Position numbers and translations under genes: made by a program. A model generated the notes under the pieces. It was not told the origin of the DNA. It was given only the letters and a program-made list of their open reading frames with translations, and ran no database searches. 64,000 nucleotides of DNA from the NCBI GenBank assembly GCA_023151315.1, contig JAKLJE010000001.1:1-64000 (forward strand). The letters run 5' to 3'. Positions 26,688-35,918 of the stretch are shown in pieces; position 1 is the stretch's first letter; each line of letters starts with the position of its first letter. The stretch comes from Bacteroidia bacterium (GTDB lineage: Bacteria; Bacteroidota; Bacteroidia; Palsa-965).

Positions 26688-27485
26688 ATGGACAGCGCAA
26701 CATTCATATCATCCGGAATCCTGGAATCGTACGCGATGGGATTTGCTTCTGCAGAAGAGGCGAAGCTCGTTGCGGAGATGTGCGCGAAACATCCTGAAGT
26801 GAAAGCGGAACTGGAAGCGATTGAAAAATCGATTGAACAGTTGCATAGCGTTACTGCCATTACACCGCGTGCAGAAATGAAGCAGCGTGTGACAGAAGCG
26901 ATCGGTAATCTTCCTTTCCGCGATGAGAAAGTGATTCCGATTTCGGGTCGCGGAGTACGCTGGACAGAAGTGGTTGCAATTGCCGCAAGTGTAATGCTCA
27001 TGGTTGTAGGCGGTATTTACATTTCAATGCTCAACGGAGAATTAAATGATCGCAACGATCAATTAGCGCAACAGGAAACGCGCATGCGTGAACTTGAAGC
27101 ACGTGCCGACAGTATTGCAGAACAACAGAACAACCTTGCCAGCGAGCTTGCGATTCTGAAGAAGCCGCAGATGAAAGCGATTGAGTTGAAAGGAATGGAT
27201 CCTGCACCGGACGCGAAAGCGATGGTGTATGCGAACACCACTTCAGGTGAAGTTTATCTTGAGTTGGTTAATCTTCCTGCAGCACCGGAAGGAATGCAAT
27301 ATCAGTTCTGGGGAATTGTAGACGGAAAACCTGTCGATGCGGGATTGATTGAACTCAACGCAGACACAGCAGGCATGCACGCGATGAAACCTGTTCCGAA
27401 TGCTGTGGCGTACGCAATTTCATTGGAGAAAAAAGGAGGCAGCGCTCAGCCTGAAGGAAAGATTTATGTGATGGGGACTCCGTGA
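26688..27485 (+). CDS. RskA-like anti-sigma factor
   Basis: This 265-residue single-pass membrane protein lies 2 nt after its sigma factor gene. The N-terminal cytoplasmic part (about 1-90) has the ILESYAMGFASAEEAKLVAEM helix pattern of anti-sigma domains without a zinc finger. A membrane helix lies at about 93-114, a coiled segment (NDRNDQLAQQETRMRELEARA, in part) at about 117-160, and an RskA-type outside domain at about 165-265 (YQFWGIVDGKPVDAGLI). It should hold the sigma factor at the membrane until a signal releases it. The trigger is unknown. Confidence 0.88.
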   Translation: MDSATFISSGILESYAMGFASAEEAKLVAEMCAKHPEVKAELEAIEKSIEQLHSVTAITPRAEMKQRVTEAIGNLPFRDEKVIPISGRGVRWTEVVAIAASVMLMVVGGIYISMLNGELNDRNDQLAQQETRMRELEARADSIAEQQNNLASELAILKKPQMKAIELKGMDPAPDAKAMVYANTTSGEVYLELVNLPAAPEGMQYQFWGIVDGKPVDAGLIELNADTAGMHAMKPVPNAVAYAISLEKKGGSAQPEGKIYVMGTP

Positions 27486-27563
27486 GGAAATCGTCGATAC
27501 TGAAAGCATTCATTAGCTCATTCGCTGCAGATTACTCAATATTTACATATTTGATTCATTAGT

Positions 27564-27930
27564 TAATCTGCGAAATCTGCGTGAAGAAGTTGGACTTACC
27601 CTCTTCGCTGATTACGCAGATTCTTTACTCTGGGATTTCATCTGCGCTTCTTTGCAGCAATGTATATCACCAGTATGAATACGATGCAATATGTGAAATC
27701 TGCGTTAAGAAGTTGGACTTACCTTCTTCGCTGATTACGGAGATTCTTTAGTCTGGAATTTCATTTGTGCTTCTCTGCGACAAAGTAAATCACCCGTATG
27801 AGCACGATGTAATCTGCGAAATCTGCGGTAAGAAGTTGGCCTTACCTTCTTCGCTGATTACGCAGATTCTTTAATCTGAAAATTCATACGCTCTTCTATG
27901 CGCCATCTGTGGCAATATTTATCCAGACAG
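27564..27930. repeat. Three tandem copies of a 123-bp intergenic repeat
   Basis: GAAATCTGCG occurs at 27572, 27695 and 27818, an exact 123-bp period. Each copy contains AAGTTGG-CTTACC, TCTTCGCTGATTACG-AGATT and TTTCATnTG-type segments. Within a copy, AATCTGCG and CGCAGATT, and GAAGAAG and CTTCTTC, form a long stem with a TTGGACTTACC-type loop. Copy 3 decays after about 27885. The rest of the 27486-28010 gap holds no gene; a terminator lies at its right end. Confidence 0.85.
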
Positions 27931-27956
27931 ATCGGATACATGCTCTGCGGCGTGCA

Positions 27957-27995
27957 CAAAAAAATCCGACACATCTCTGCATCGGATTTTCAAAA
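27957..27995. terminator. Rho-independent terminator
   Basis: AAAATCCGA (27961-27969) pairs with TCGGATTTT (27982-27990) around a 12-nt loop, with A and T tracts. It lies just past the end of the dockerin-containing T9SS cargo gene on the minus strand. Confidence 0.75.
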
Positions 27996-28010
27996 ATATT
28001 TCAGTTGCGA

Positions 28011-29741
28011 TTACTCAACCATCAGCTGCTGCGTTACTTTTCCGTTTACAGTGTAAACGTTTACGAAGTAAATGCCTGAGTTGAATTCTGTGAGATCAAT
28101 TGATGTTACGTTTGAAGTAGCACGCTGTGAGTACACAACCTGTCCGAGTGTGTTCGTGATTTCAATTACATCGGAAGCATCAGTGCGCACAGATACAGTT
28201 TCGTTTGCAGGATTCGGATACACTTCTACGTGATTCACTTGCGGCTCAACAATCCCTGAAGGCATGTTCGGATCAATTACGATCTGACATCCGGTTCCGG
28301 TCATTGGCATTGCAACACCGTTTGCATTAACGGTTTTAATTCCGCCAATTCCGATTTCAAGGTTCTGCATGGAACTTACATTCGCTGTTGTCAATTTCAT
28401 TGTTCCTACATAACCGTAACCGTTTACTTCGGTGTGTGTGAATCGTGTAATTCCAACATCATTGCGACCTGCGTTGTAATCGTCGTGTGTCATGGTGATG
28501 GTAGATACGTTTTTCGTTCCCATCCACGAGTTGTTCACGTTTGTACTTGCAGTGTTCGGCTGAACCAATGAATTGTTGTAACTCAGACTGAAAGCCGATC
28601 CGTAGAAATCGTTTATCGGTTGCGCAGAACTTCCTGCGTAGATGTCAACGTAAGCAACGCTCAGCGGCCCAACTGTATCTTGTTGCGGAACGAGATAGTA
28701 ATTACCAACAGTCATGAAATCCGCATTGTTGCCGGGTTCATAACGGAAAGGATGCGTTTGCGAATAGTTGAGAGAAATTGCGAGTGTATCATTGAGATCC
28801 ACAATTCCATCACCGTTGCAATCGCTGTGTTTGTAATTAGCGCCAAGCGGAACGGCCTGCGACCAATCTGCTGCTACTTGCGGCGTCCAGCTGTTGGAAG
28901 CTCCTGCTCTTGCAGGACCTGTTGATCCGTACGTTACACCGAGCGTGAGAACGTCAACATTGTTCGCCTGAAGATCGTAATCGCAATCGCCCGGCCAAAC
29001 ATTCGGAATTCCTGTGCCCATGCATGAAACATCAAGGTAAGTGTAACCGAAGTGTCCGCCGAAACCACAATCGGCATTGACAAATTCCACAGTCAATGTT
29101 TGTCCGATATAAGCTGAAAAGTTCACGCTTATCGGAGTCCAGCGACGATACAGAATTACTTGCGGAGAATTACCGGCAAGGATGTAAGGAACAGTTGTAT
29201 CTCCTGCCCAGATCGTGTCACCGCAACATGTCAGCAAATTGTTATTCTGATCATAAAAGTTCACCATGAAATACGGTTGATAATCCCATTGGTGTCCCGG
29301 ATCTTCCATTACACTTGCAAACTGAAACTGGAAATAATCGTTACCCGCTGTTACAGGAAACTGATACGTGATCCGTTCCATTTCATAATTCATGATGTTG
29401 TTACCCAGGCGCACTGAACCGAAACCACCGTTAGGAGCCAGAGTTGTCATTTGCGTATCAGGTAACATTGTAATCGGATCAAGCACGGTAGGATCAATAG
29501 AATTCTGTGTAATGATCGTGTGTCGACCATTCGGGTCACTTACTGCTGCATTGTTGCCGTTGGATATCATTCCGGGAGTCCATGTTACAGGAGTCAGAAT
29601 GCCGTTTAGGTTCAACGCGGTGCCGCCGCTCCATCCAACGAAAGTGGTGTCTTCGAAATCGCGGTTGTTGCAGGTGCTCTGCGCCTGAAGTGCAAGTCCG
29701 GCAAATGCAAGTGATGCTGTGATGAGTAATTGTTTCTTCAT
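28011..29741 (-). CDS. T9SS cargo protein with dockerin-like calcium-binding repeats
   Basis: The 576-residue secreted protein has a signal peptide (1-21, ending LALQAQ), an N-terminal beta-sandwich region (about 25-245) that resembles a carbohydrate- or ligand-binding module, and then a dockerin-like pair. The dockerin segments are GDCDYDLQANNVDVL and SDCNGDGIVDLNDTLAISLNY; the second fits the DxNxDGxVxxxD calcium loop. A beta-rich domain follows. The C-terminus is a type A sorting domain (VYPNPANETVSV through IYFVNVYTVNG), so the protein should leave by T9SS. It is convergent with the anti-sigma gene and ends in a terminator. No partner cohesin was recognised in the window. Confidence 0.85.
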   Translation of the reverse strand: MKKQLLITASLAFAGLALQAQSTCNNRDFEDTTFVGWSGGTALNLNGILTPVTWTPGMISNGNNAAVSDPNGRHTIITQNSIDPTVLDPITMLPDTQMTTLAPNGGFGSVRLGNNIMNYEMERITYQFPVTAGNDYFQFQFASVMEDPGHQWDYQPYFMVNFYDQNNNLLTCCGDTIWAGDTTVPYILAGNSPQVILYRRWTPISVNFSAYIGQTLTVEFVNADCGFGGHFGYTYLDVSCMGTGIPNVWPGDCDYDLQANNVDVLTLGVTYGSTGPARAGASNSWTPQVAADWSQAVPLGANYKHSDCNGDGIVDLNDTLAISLNYSQTHPFRYEPGNNADFMTVGNYYLVPQQDTVGPLSVAYVDIYAGSSAQPINDFYGSAFSLSYNNSLVQPNTASTNVNNSWMGTKNVSTITMTHDDYNAGRNDVGITRFTHTEVNGYGYVGTMKLTTANVSSMQNLEIGIGGIKTVNANGVAMPMTGTGCQIVIDPNMPSGIVEPQVNHVEVYPNPANETVSVRTDASDVIEITNTLGQVVYSQRATSNVTSIDLTEFNSGIYFVNVYTVNGKVTQQLMVE

Positions 29742-29848
29742 GTGAGCCTGGTATATGTCAGCAATTTAGAAAAGCCGCAGGTCAATTCCAATGACGTATT
29801 GACGCACAGCTGAATTCGGGCTGAATACGCGGGTAACCAAAGGTGTTT

Positions 29849-30943
29849 TCAGCTTAATCTGTACAATTTGCCCGGCAACGACTTCACAACTCCGGCGAAT
29901 TCCAGCGAAAGCAACAGGGAAGAAGTTTTAGCAACAGGCAGTTCTGCAAGAGAACTAATTTCATCCACATGCAGATTTCCCATTCCTCGTAGTGCTGCAA
30001 CTATTTTTTCTTCGTTGTCATTGAGCGTCGGAAGTTGTATCTGTTGCGCCGGTTGTTTTTTCGCTTCCCAGCCCATGGCTTTTGCAAGGTCTTCAGCCGA
30101 TTCAATCAACCCGGCTTTCTGAGAACGAATCAATGCATTGCAACCTGCTGAAAGCGGATCGCCGATTCTTCCCGGAAAGGCAAACACGTCGCGGTTATAG
30201 TTGAATGCAAATTCTGCAGTGATCATTGAACCGCCTTTCACTCCTGACTCCACAACAATTACTGCATCAGAAAGTCCGGCAACAATTCTGTTTCGCTGCG
30301 GAAAATTCTCACGATCAGGATTAGTATCTCCGGGGAAATCGGAAATCAATCCTCCGTGCTGCATCATCTTTCTCGCTGTAGAAGCATGCGTATTTGGATA
30401 AATGCGATCCAGCCCGTGCGCCAATACACCAACGGTTTCAATTTTATTTTCAACTGCAGCACGATGTGCGCAGATATCAACTCCGTATGCAAGTCCGCTG
30501 ATGATCATCACGTCATACGGTACAAGTTCCTGCACGAGTTGCTCAGTTAATTGAACACCGTAATCGGAAATTTTCCGCGTTCCGATAATTGACACAATCC
30601 GCGATGCATTCAGATTCATTTTACCCGCGCAATAGAGCAGGGGCGGAGCATCATAACAATGTTTCAGTCGTGACGGATAATCGCGATCCAGAAAGTAAAG
30701 CATGTAGATTCCATGCTTGTCCATACGCTTCAGTTCTTTCTCCGCTTTCTTAAAACATTCTTTGTTACTGAGTAGTTTCAATGTTGCAGTTCCGATTCCT
30801 TCAATAGACTGAAGGTGTTTTTTCTTCTCACGGAAAACCATTTCCGCGCTGCCGCAATGTTGTACCAGTCGTCGTGACAGTACCGGTCCGATGCCCGGAA
30901 TCATAGTCAGAGCGATACGTGCTGTGTTTTCGTCGAATCCCAT
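29849..30943 (-). CDS. dprA: DNA processing protein A (competence/RecA loading)
   Basis: This DprA/Smf protein of about 364 residues protects incoming single-stranded DNA and loads RecA during natural transformation. An N-terminal helix-hairpin-helix part has MIPGIGPVLSRRLV and IEGIGTATL. The Rossmann-like core has IIGTRKISDYG, ISGLAYGVDICAHRAA, RNRIVAGLSDAVIVVES and GGSMITAEFAF. A C-terminal winged-helix part ends near LPGKLYRLS. ATG 30943 was chosen over the TTG at 30955. It is divergent from a TonB-dependent receptor gene. Confidence 0.95.
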   Translation of the reverse strand: MGFDENTARIALTMIPGIGPVLSRRLVQHCGSAEMVFREKKKHLQSIEGIGTATLKLLSNKECFKKAEKELKRMDKHGIYMLYFLDRDYPSRLKHCYDAPPLLYCAGKMNLNASRIVSIIGTRKISDYGVQLTEQLVQELVPYDVMIISGLAYGVDICAHRAAVENKIETVGVLAHGLDRIYPNTHASTARKMMQHGGLISDFPGDTNPDRENFPQRNRIVAGLSDAVIVVESGVKGGSMITAEFAFNYNRDVFAFPGRIGDPLSAGCNALIRSQKAGLIESAEDLAKAMGWEAKKQPAQQIQLPTLNDNEEKIVAALRGMGNLHVDEISSLAELPVAKTSSLLLSLEFAGVVKSLPGKLYRLS

Positions 30944-30989
30944 TCTAATTACCAAACTTTTACTTTAAATTGCATTACATTCTTAACCT

Positions 30990-33296
30990 ATGAAGTCTTA
31001 CGCTTACGTTATACTTTTCCTTTTTGCAAATCTCATTCTAGTTTCCGGAATTAGTGCACAACAAACGCTTGTAAACGGCTTTGTGAAAGACAGTGCTACC
31101 GGCGAACCTCTTACCGGAGTGGTAATTTATGCCATGAAGGATTCAACCGGAACCGTTACCGATTTCAATGGTGCGTTCAGTATCAATTTGAAAAAAGGAG
31201 CGCAGAATCTGAGATTCGATTACACCGGTTACCGCAGAGCAATTGTTGCTGTAAATCCTGAGAATGCTGCTCCTGTTAATGTACTTATGTCTCCAGATAG
31301 CAAGCAACTGAATCTGGTAGTTGTTTCCTCCGGACGATATGAGCAGAAGATCAGTGAAGTTCCTGTTTCCATGGAGGTAATCAAACCTCAGTTGATACAG
31401 AATAAAAATATCAGCAACATGGAAGCGATTATTGATCAGACGCCGGGTGTAAACGTTACGGATGATCAGGCGAATATCCGTGGCGGCAGCGGCTACAGTT
31501 ACGGCGCAGGTTCCCGCGTGTTGATGGTGGTTGATGATATGCCAATGGTTTCCGGAGATGCAGGTGATGTGAAGTGGAATTATCTTCCGATCGAAAACGT
31601 TTCTCAGGTGGAAGTGATGAAGGGAGCTTCTTCTGCTTTGTTCGGTTCTTCTGCATTGAACGGAGTGATTCATTTCCGTACTGCATATCCAACCAGCAAA
31701 CCGCAAACCAATATCACGATGTATTCCGGTTTCTATGATGAACCGAAACGTCCTGAATTGAAATGGTGGCCGAATGCAAATCCGGGTTTCAGCGGAATCA
31801 ACTTCGGTCATTCACGACAGATCGGAAATTTTGATCTCGTGGTTGGCGGACACCTGTACAAAGATGACGGCTACCGTTATCTTGAAACAGAAGATCGCGC
31901 ACGATTCAATATCAACACTCGATACCGTTTCAAGAAAGTGAACGGACTTTCTGCCGGCATCAACGCGAACGGAATGAGGACAACAGGAGGATTGTTTATT
32001 CTGTGGTACAACGATACACTCGCATACATTCCTGCGGATTCAACGATTCAGAATTTCGAGAACTTCCGTTACAATATTGACCCTTTCATTGTGTATCACG
32101 GTGAGAAAGGACACAATCACGCACTGCGCACCCGTTTGTTTGTAACAGACAATAACAACGATACACAACAGGGTTCCCTGGCAAAATATTATTACGGGGA
32201 ATATCAGTATCAATTCCGTTTTCAGAACCGACTCTCACTTACTGCAGGTGTTGTTGCAACTTACACTGATGTGCAATCGGATTTGTATCAGGACAGAACA
32301 TCGCGCAATATGTCGGGATACATTCAGTTCGATCGTAAATTCTGGGATCGGTTGTTTGTGACATTCGGAACACGTTTCGAGTATTTTCAGATGGACACAG
32401 CTTCCACAGAATACAACATCTACACAAACAAGGGAACTGAAAGTCAGGATACAATTACTCTGCCTTTCCGTCCGGTAATGCGAATCGGTGCAACATACCA
32501 GATTACCGAAGCAACTTTCTTCCGTGCTTCATACGGACAAGGATATCGCTTCCCGTGTATTGCAGAAAAGTTTATTCGCACCAGCGCTGCAGGATTGGAA
32601 ATTTATCCGAACGAACAACTGCAACCGGAATACGGACAGTCAGCTGAAATCGGAATCAAACAGGGAATTGTACTTGGCAGATTCAAAAGCTATCTCGACG
32701 TGGCGGTTTTCTGGATGGAGTATGTAGATATGATGGAGTTCACTTTCGGACAATACGGACGCCCGTTGATTGATCCTTTGTTCGGGCTTGGTTTTAAATC
32801 CATCAACGTTGGACGCACGCGTACACGCGGTGTCGACATCAGTGTAGTAGGGCAAGGACAGATCGGTAAATGTGATTTCACGTTGCTTGCAGGTTACACA
32901 TACATGGATCCGCAGTCATTGGTTTATAATGATTCGTTGGACACTCTCAAGAACACCGCGAAATACAATATTCTTAAATACCGTTATAAGCACATTGCGA
33001 AGTTTGATGGAGAAATTACATACAAGAAGTTTTCATTCGGTTTGAGTATGCGTTACAACAGCTTCATGGAGAATATTGATAAGTTCTTCGAGTTGGCATT
33101 GCCCGGAATCAAAACATATCGTGAACGTTTCAATCAGGGTGATCTTGTATTTGATACACGCATCATGTATCAGATTAACAAAGAAGTTCGTGTTTCAATG
33201 ATCACGAACAATGTGTTCAATAGGGAATACACCTCGCGACCTGCGGACGTTAAGGCTCCACGGAATTTCGCAGTGCAGTTGATGGTCAAATTCTGA
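30990..33296 (+). CDS. TonB-dependent outer-membrane receptor
   Basis: The 768-residue receptor has a signal peptide (1-24, ISAQQ), an N-terminal CarboxypepD-like extension (about 27-105) that is typical of Bacteroidota receptors, a plug domain (about 115-230; PGVNVTDDQANIRGGSGYSYG is diagnostic) and a 22-strand barrel ending FAVQLMVKF with the C-terminal Phe. It should import a ligand using ExbB/ExbD/TonB energy; genes for these lie about 12 kb further along in this window. No SusD-like partner is adjacent, so it is not a classical SusC. The ligand (siderophore, cobalamin or other) is unknown. Confidence 0.93.
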   Translation: MKSYAYVILFLFANLILVSGISAQQTLVNGFVKDSATGEPLTGVVIYAMKDSTGTVTDFNGAFSINLKKGAQNLRFDYTGYRRAIVAVNPENAAPVNVLMSPDSKQLNLVVVSSGRYEQKISEVPVSMEVIKPQLIQNKNISNMEAIIDQTPGVNVTDDQANIRGGSGYSYGAGSRVLMVVDDMPMVSGDAGDVKWNYLPIENVSQVEVMKGASSALFGSSALNGVIHFRTAYPTSKPQTNITMYSGFYDEPKRPELKWWPNANPGFSGINFGHSRQIGNFDLVVGGHLYKDDGYRYLETEDRARFNINTRYRFKKVNGLSAGINANGMRTTGGLFILWYNDTLAYIPADSTIQNFENFRYNIDPFIVYHGEKGHNHALRTRLFVTDNNNDTQQGSLAKYYYGEYQYQFRFQNRLSLTAGVVATYTDVQSDLYQDRTSRNMSGYIQFDRKFWDRLFVTFGTRFEYFQMDTASTEYNIYTNKGTESQDTITLPFRPVMRIGATYQITEATFFRASYGQGYRFPCIAEKFIRTSAAGLEIYPNEQLQPEYGQSAEIGIKQGIVLGRFKSYLDVAVFWMEYVDMMEFTFGQYGRPLIDPLFGLGFKSINVGRTRTRGVDISVVGQGQIGKCDFTLLAGYTYMDPQSLVYNDSLDTLKNTAKYNILKYRYKHIAKFDGEITYKKFSFGLSMRYNSFMENIDKFFELALPGIKTYRERFNQGDLVFDTRIMYQINKEVRVSMITNNVFNREYTSRPADVKAPRNFAVQLMVKF

Positions 33297-33408
33297 TCTG
33301 CACTTATCCTCAATTACTGATGCATTGTTGTTCGGAAGGCACCACTTGCAGTTTTTAACAGATTTTCAGAACCGGAATTCATCAACTTGGCGTTATAGTT
33401 AAAACGCC

Positions 33409-34086
33409 ATGAGTTCATATAGTCTTACGCCGGTACAGAAATCTTTCCGCTACGCAGCACTTGCGTTGTTCTGGATTCCAGTGATCTCGTTGAGTTTATT
33501 ACTTGTGCGTAATACAATCCCGTATTTCTCATTCGATCTCAATCTTCCTTTTCTTGCTGAGCGCGCTGTGTTGACGGAAAAGCGTGTTTGGTTGCTCTGC
33601 TTTTACACGCATATTATTGCAGGAGCGGTGTGCATCACAACTGCGCTGATTCAGTTCTCGTCTTGGATACTTCGCAAACGAAAAGCAATCCATATCATTT
33701 CGGGTAAGTTGTATGTAATAGTCGTGTTACTCGTTGGCGCGCCTTCCGGACTTTACATGACTTTTTTCGCCAAGGGCGGTTATGCGGAGAAAGGAGCTTT
33801 TCTCGGTATGGCAGTTTTCTGGTTCTGGACAACGTACAAAGGATTTGTTACCGCCGCACGTGATAAAAATTTCGTCGCACATAAGTACTGGATGATTCGC
33901 TCATATGCGATGGCATTAACTGCGGTTACGTTCCGCGTTTATCACATTCTCTTTCACGAATTCGGACTTGACGGATTCACCAATTACTCCGTTTCGCTTT
34001 GGATCAGTATTATCGGTAATGCGCTGATAGCAGAGGCAATAATTTATTTTCAGTCGAAAAACTATTTCAAAACGCTGACAACATGA
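33409..34086 (+). CDS. DUF2306 multi-pass membrane protein
   Basis: The 225-residue integral membrane protein has about six hydrophobic helices and matches the DUF2306 pattern: a His-containing helix (FYTHIIAGAVCITTALIQF), KAIHIISGKLYVI and later HKYWMIRSYAMALTAVTFRVYH, a set of histidines that could hold haem or another redox centre. Function is unknown. Its stop overlaps the start of a small exported protein in ATGA, so the two are expressed together. Confidence 0.75.
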   Translation: MSSYSLTPVQKSFRYAALALFWIPVISLSLLLVRNTIPYFSFDLNLPFLAERAVLTEKRVWLLCFYTHIIAGAVCITTALIQFSSWILRKRKAIHIISGKLYVIVVLLVGAPSGLYMTFFAKGGYAEKGAFLGMAVFWFWTTYKGFVTAARDKNFVAHKYWMIRSYAMALTAVTFRVYHILFHEFGLDGFTNYSVSLWISIIGNALIAEAIIYFQSKNYFKTLTT

Positions 34087-34424
34087 AAGGATTTCTCATT
34101 ACCTGCACACTTCTGATGTGCGCTGCCGGATTCTACGGTGCTGTGGATATGTCGGACGATATCCGCAACAATCGTCTCATTGAGTACGAACACGTTCGTG
34201 AGCGACATGCTAAACACCTGCTCGCAATTATCAAGGCAACGCATTTGCCGATGAACAGAAATAAGCAGGCGAATAAACGTGAAGACTTTGTGCAATTCAA
34301 AGCAAGTGCCGACTCATCGGTTGCAAGACGTAAACCTGAGATGACAGAAGTTCCTTACATGGAGATATTTTCCAGAGGAGAAATTGAACTGGCCGAGGAA
34401 ATGCCGATACGTGAGCATCAGTAA
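34083..34424 (+). CDS. Small exported hypothetical protein
   Basis: This 113-residue protein has a hydrophobic N-terminus (MKGFLITCTLLMCAAGFYGA) that reads as a signal peptide or anchor and a hydrophilic remainder rich in Arg, Lys and Glu. I recognise no family. It overlaps the DUF2306 gene by 4 bp, which suggests a joint role at the membrane. Its TAA abuts the stop of convergent tnaA with no gap. Confidence 0.6.
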   Translation: MKGFLITCTLLMCAAGFYGAVDMSDDIRNNRLIEYEHVRERHAKHLLAIIKATHLPMNRNKQANKREDFVQFKASADSSVARRKPEMTEVPYMEIFSRGEIELAEEMPIREHQ

Positions 34425-35807
34425 CTAAGCATTCACTGGTTCCAACTTGCACGTGAAGTGACGTAAAAATTGCGGTTCTTCCGTAATGCGGTATCCGTTT
34501 TTCCGATCGCGGCTTTTCATCAGCTCAGCAAACACCTCTATCACATATTCAATGTGCGATTGTGTGTAAACGCGACGCGGAATTGCAAGACGTACAAGCT
34601 CCCAATTCGCAGGAACGAGATGATGTTGTTCATCGTACTTGCCGAACATCAATGATCCGATTTCCACGCTGCGAATTCCGCCTTTCAGATACAATTCTCC
34701 AACGAGAACCTGTCCGGGATATTCATCAATCGGTATGTTCGGATAGAATTGTTTCGCATCAACGTAAACAGCGTGTCCTCCCACAGGCCACATAATCGGA
34801 ACGCCAATAGCTTTCAGTTTCTCCCCGAGATACGTTGTAGAGCGAATGCGGTAATGCAGATAATCCTCGTCGAATACTTCTTTCAACCCTATCGCAAGAG
34901 CTTCCATGTCGCGACCTGAAAGTCCGCCGTATGTTGCAAATCCCTCAGTAATGATGAGCAGGTTTTTACACGCATCTGCGAGCGATTTGTCTTTAAGTGC
35001 GAGGAATCCGCCCATGTTCACGAGCGCATCTTTCTTCGCACTCATCACTGCTCCATCGGCGAGTGAAAACATCTCCTGCGCAATTTCACGATAATTATTC
35101 TGTGCATATTCTTCTTCTCTGTGACGAATGAAGTATGCATTCTCCGCTACACGGCAGCAATCAAGGATGAAAAGTACATTGTGTTTTTTGCAGATTTCAC
35201 TTACAGCTTTTGCATTCTTCATGCTCACCGGTTGTCCGCCGCCACTGTTATTCGTTACAGTAAGAATCACCGCGCCGATATTTTCGGTTCCGTGTTTCTG
35301 AATAAGTGCGTCGAGTTGAACAACATCCATATTCCCTTTGAACGGATGATCCAGCATGGGATTCTTCGCTTCTTCTACAGGAATATCAATTGCAACGGCA
35401 CCGCTGAATTCAATATTGGCACGAGTTGTATCAAAGTGAGTGTTGCTGATGAACACTTTCCCTTTTCCTCCGAGATGTCCGTACAGAATGCGCTCACCGG
35501 CACGACCCTGATGCGTTGGAAGTATGTATTGATAACCGGTGAGATCCTGAACTTCCTTCTCCATGTTGTGCCAGCTTATCGCACCTGCGTAAGACTCATC
35601 ACCAACCATCATTCCGCCCCATTGCGCAGCGCTCATTGCTGAAGTTCCGCTGTCGGTAAGGAAATCAATCATCACTTGTTCAGAATCCAACAGGAAAGGA
35701 TTGTAATGTGCTTTTTTGAGATATACTTCGCGTTCTGCTTCTGTGCTTACGGAAATCGGTTCCACCATCTTGATGCGGAACGGTTCAAAGATTGTCTTGA
35801 ATGCCAT
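34425..35807 (-). CDS. tnaA: Tryptophanase (beta-eliminating lyase)
   Basis: This PLP enzyme of about 460 residues splits tryptophan to indole, pyruvate and ammonia; tyrosine phenol-lyase is the closest alternative. Family features are FKTIFEPFRIKMVEPI at the N-terminus, LPTHQGRAGERIL, TVTNNSGGGQPVSM and the PLP lysine region MSAKKDALVNMGGFL (Lys258/Lys259). ATG 35807 was chosen because it sits at the family start; the longer ORF from 35843 adds an unlikely tail. No tnaC-type leader peptide or tryptophan permease gene was seen beside it. Confidence 0.92.
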   Translation of the reverse strand: MAFKTIFEPFRIKMVEPISVSTEAEREVYLKKAHYNPFLLDSEQVMIDFLTDSGTSAMSAAQWGGMMVGDESYAGAISWHNMEKEVQDLTGYQYILPTHQGRAGERILYGHLGGKGKVFISNTHFDTTRANIEFSGAVAIDIPVEEAKNPMLDHPFKGNMDVVQLDALIQKHGTENIGAVILTVTNNSGGGQPVSMKNAKAVSEICKKHNVLFILDCCRVAENAYFIRHREEEYAQNNYREIAQEMFSLADGAVMSAKKDALVNMGGFLALKDKSLADACKNLLIITEGFATYGGLSGRDMEALAIGLKEVFDEDYLHYRIRSTTYLGEKLKAIGVPIMWPVGGHAVYVDAKQFYPNIPIDEYPGQVLVGELYLKGGIRSVEIGSLMFGKYDEQHHLVPANWELVRLAIPRRVYTQSHIEYVIEVFAELMKSRDRKNGYRITEEPQFLRHFTCKLEPVNA

Positions 35808-35918
35808 GACTGTTGTTTCAGGCATGCAAGCTCGGAAACTCAATGATCCCGAGATATGACTCTGATCAGTAAATAGAAGACGAACGCGAAATCTTTAACA
35901 GTTTTATCTGTAACAAAT

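Noticed and set aside
27564-27930. CRISPR array
   Set aside because: The period is 123 bp, the repeated unit is the whole period rather than a short repeat with unique spacers, and no Cas genes are present.
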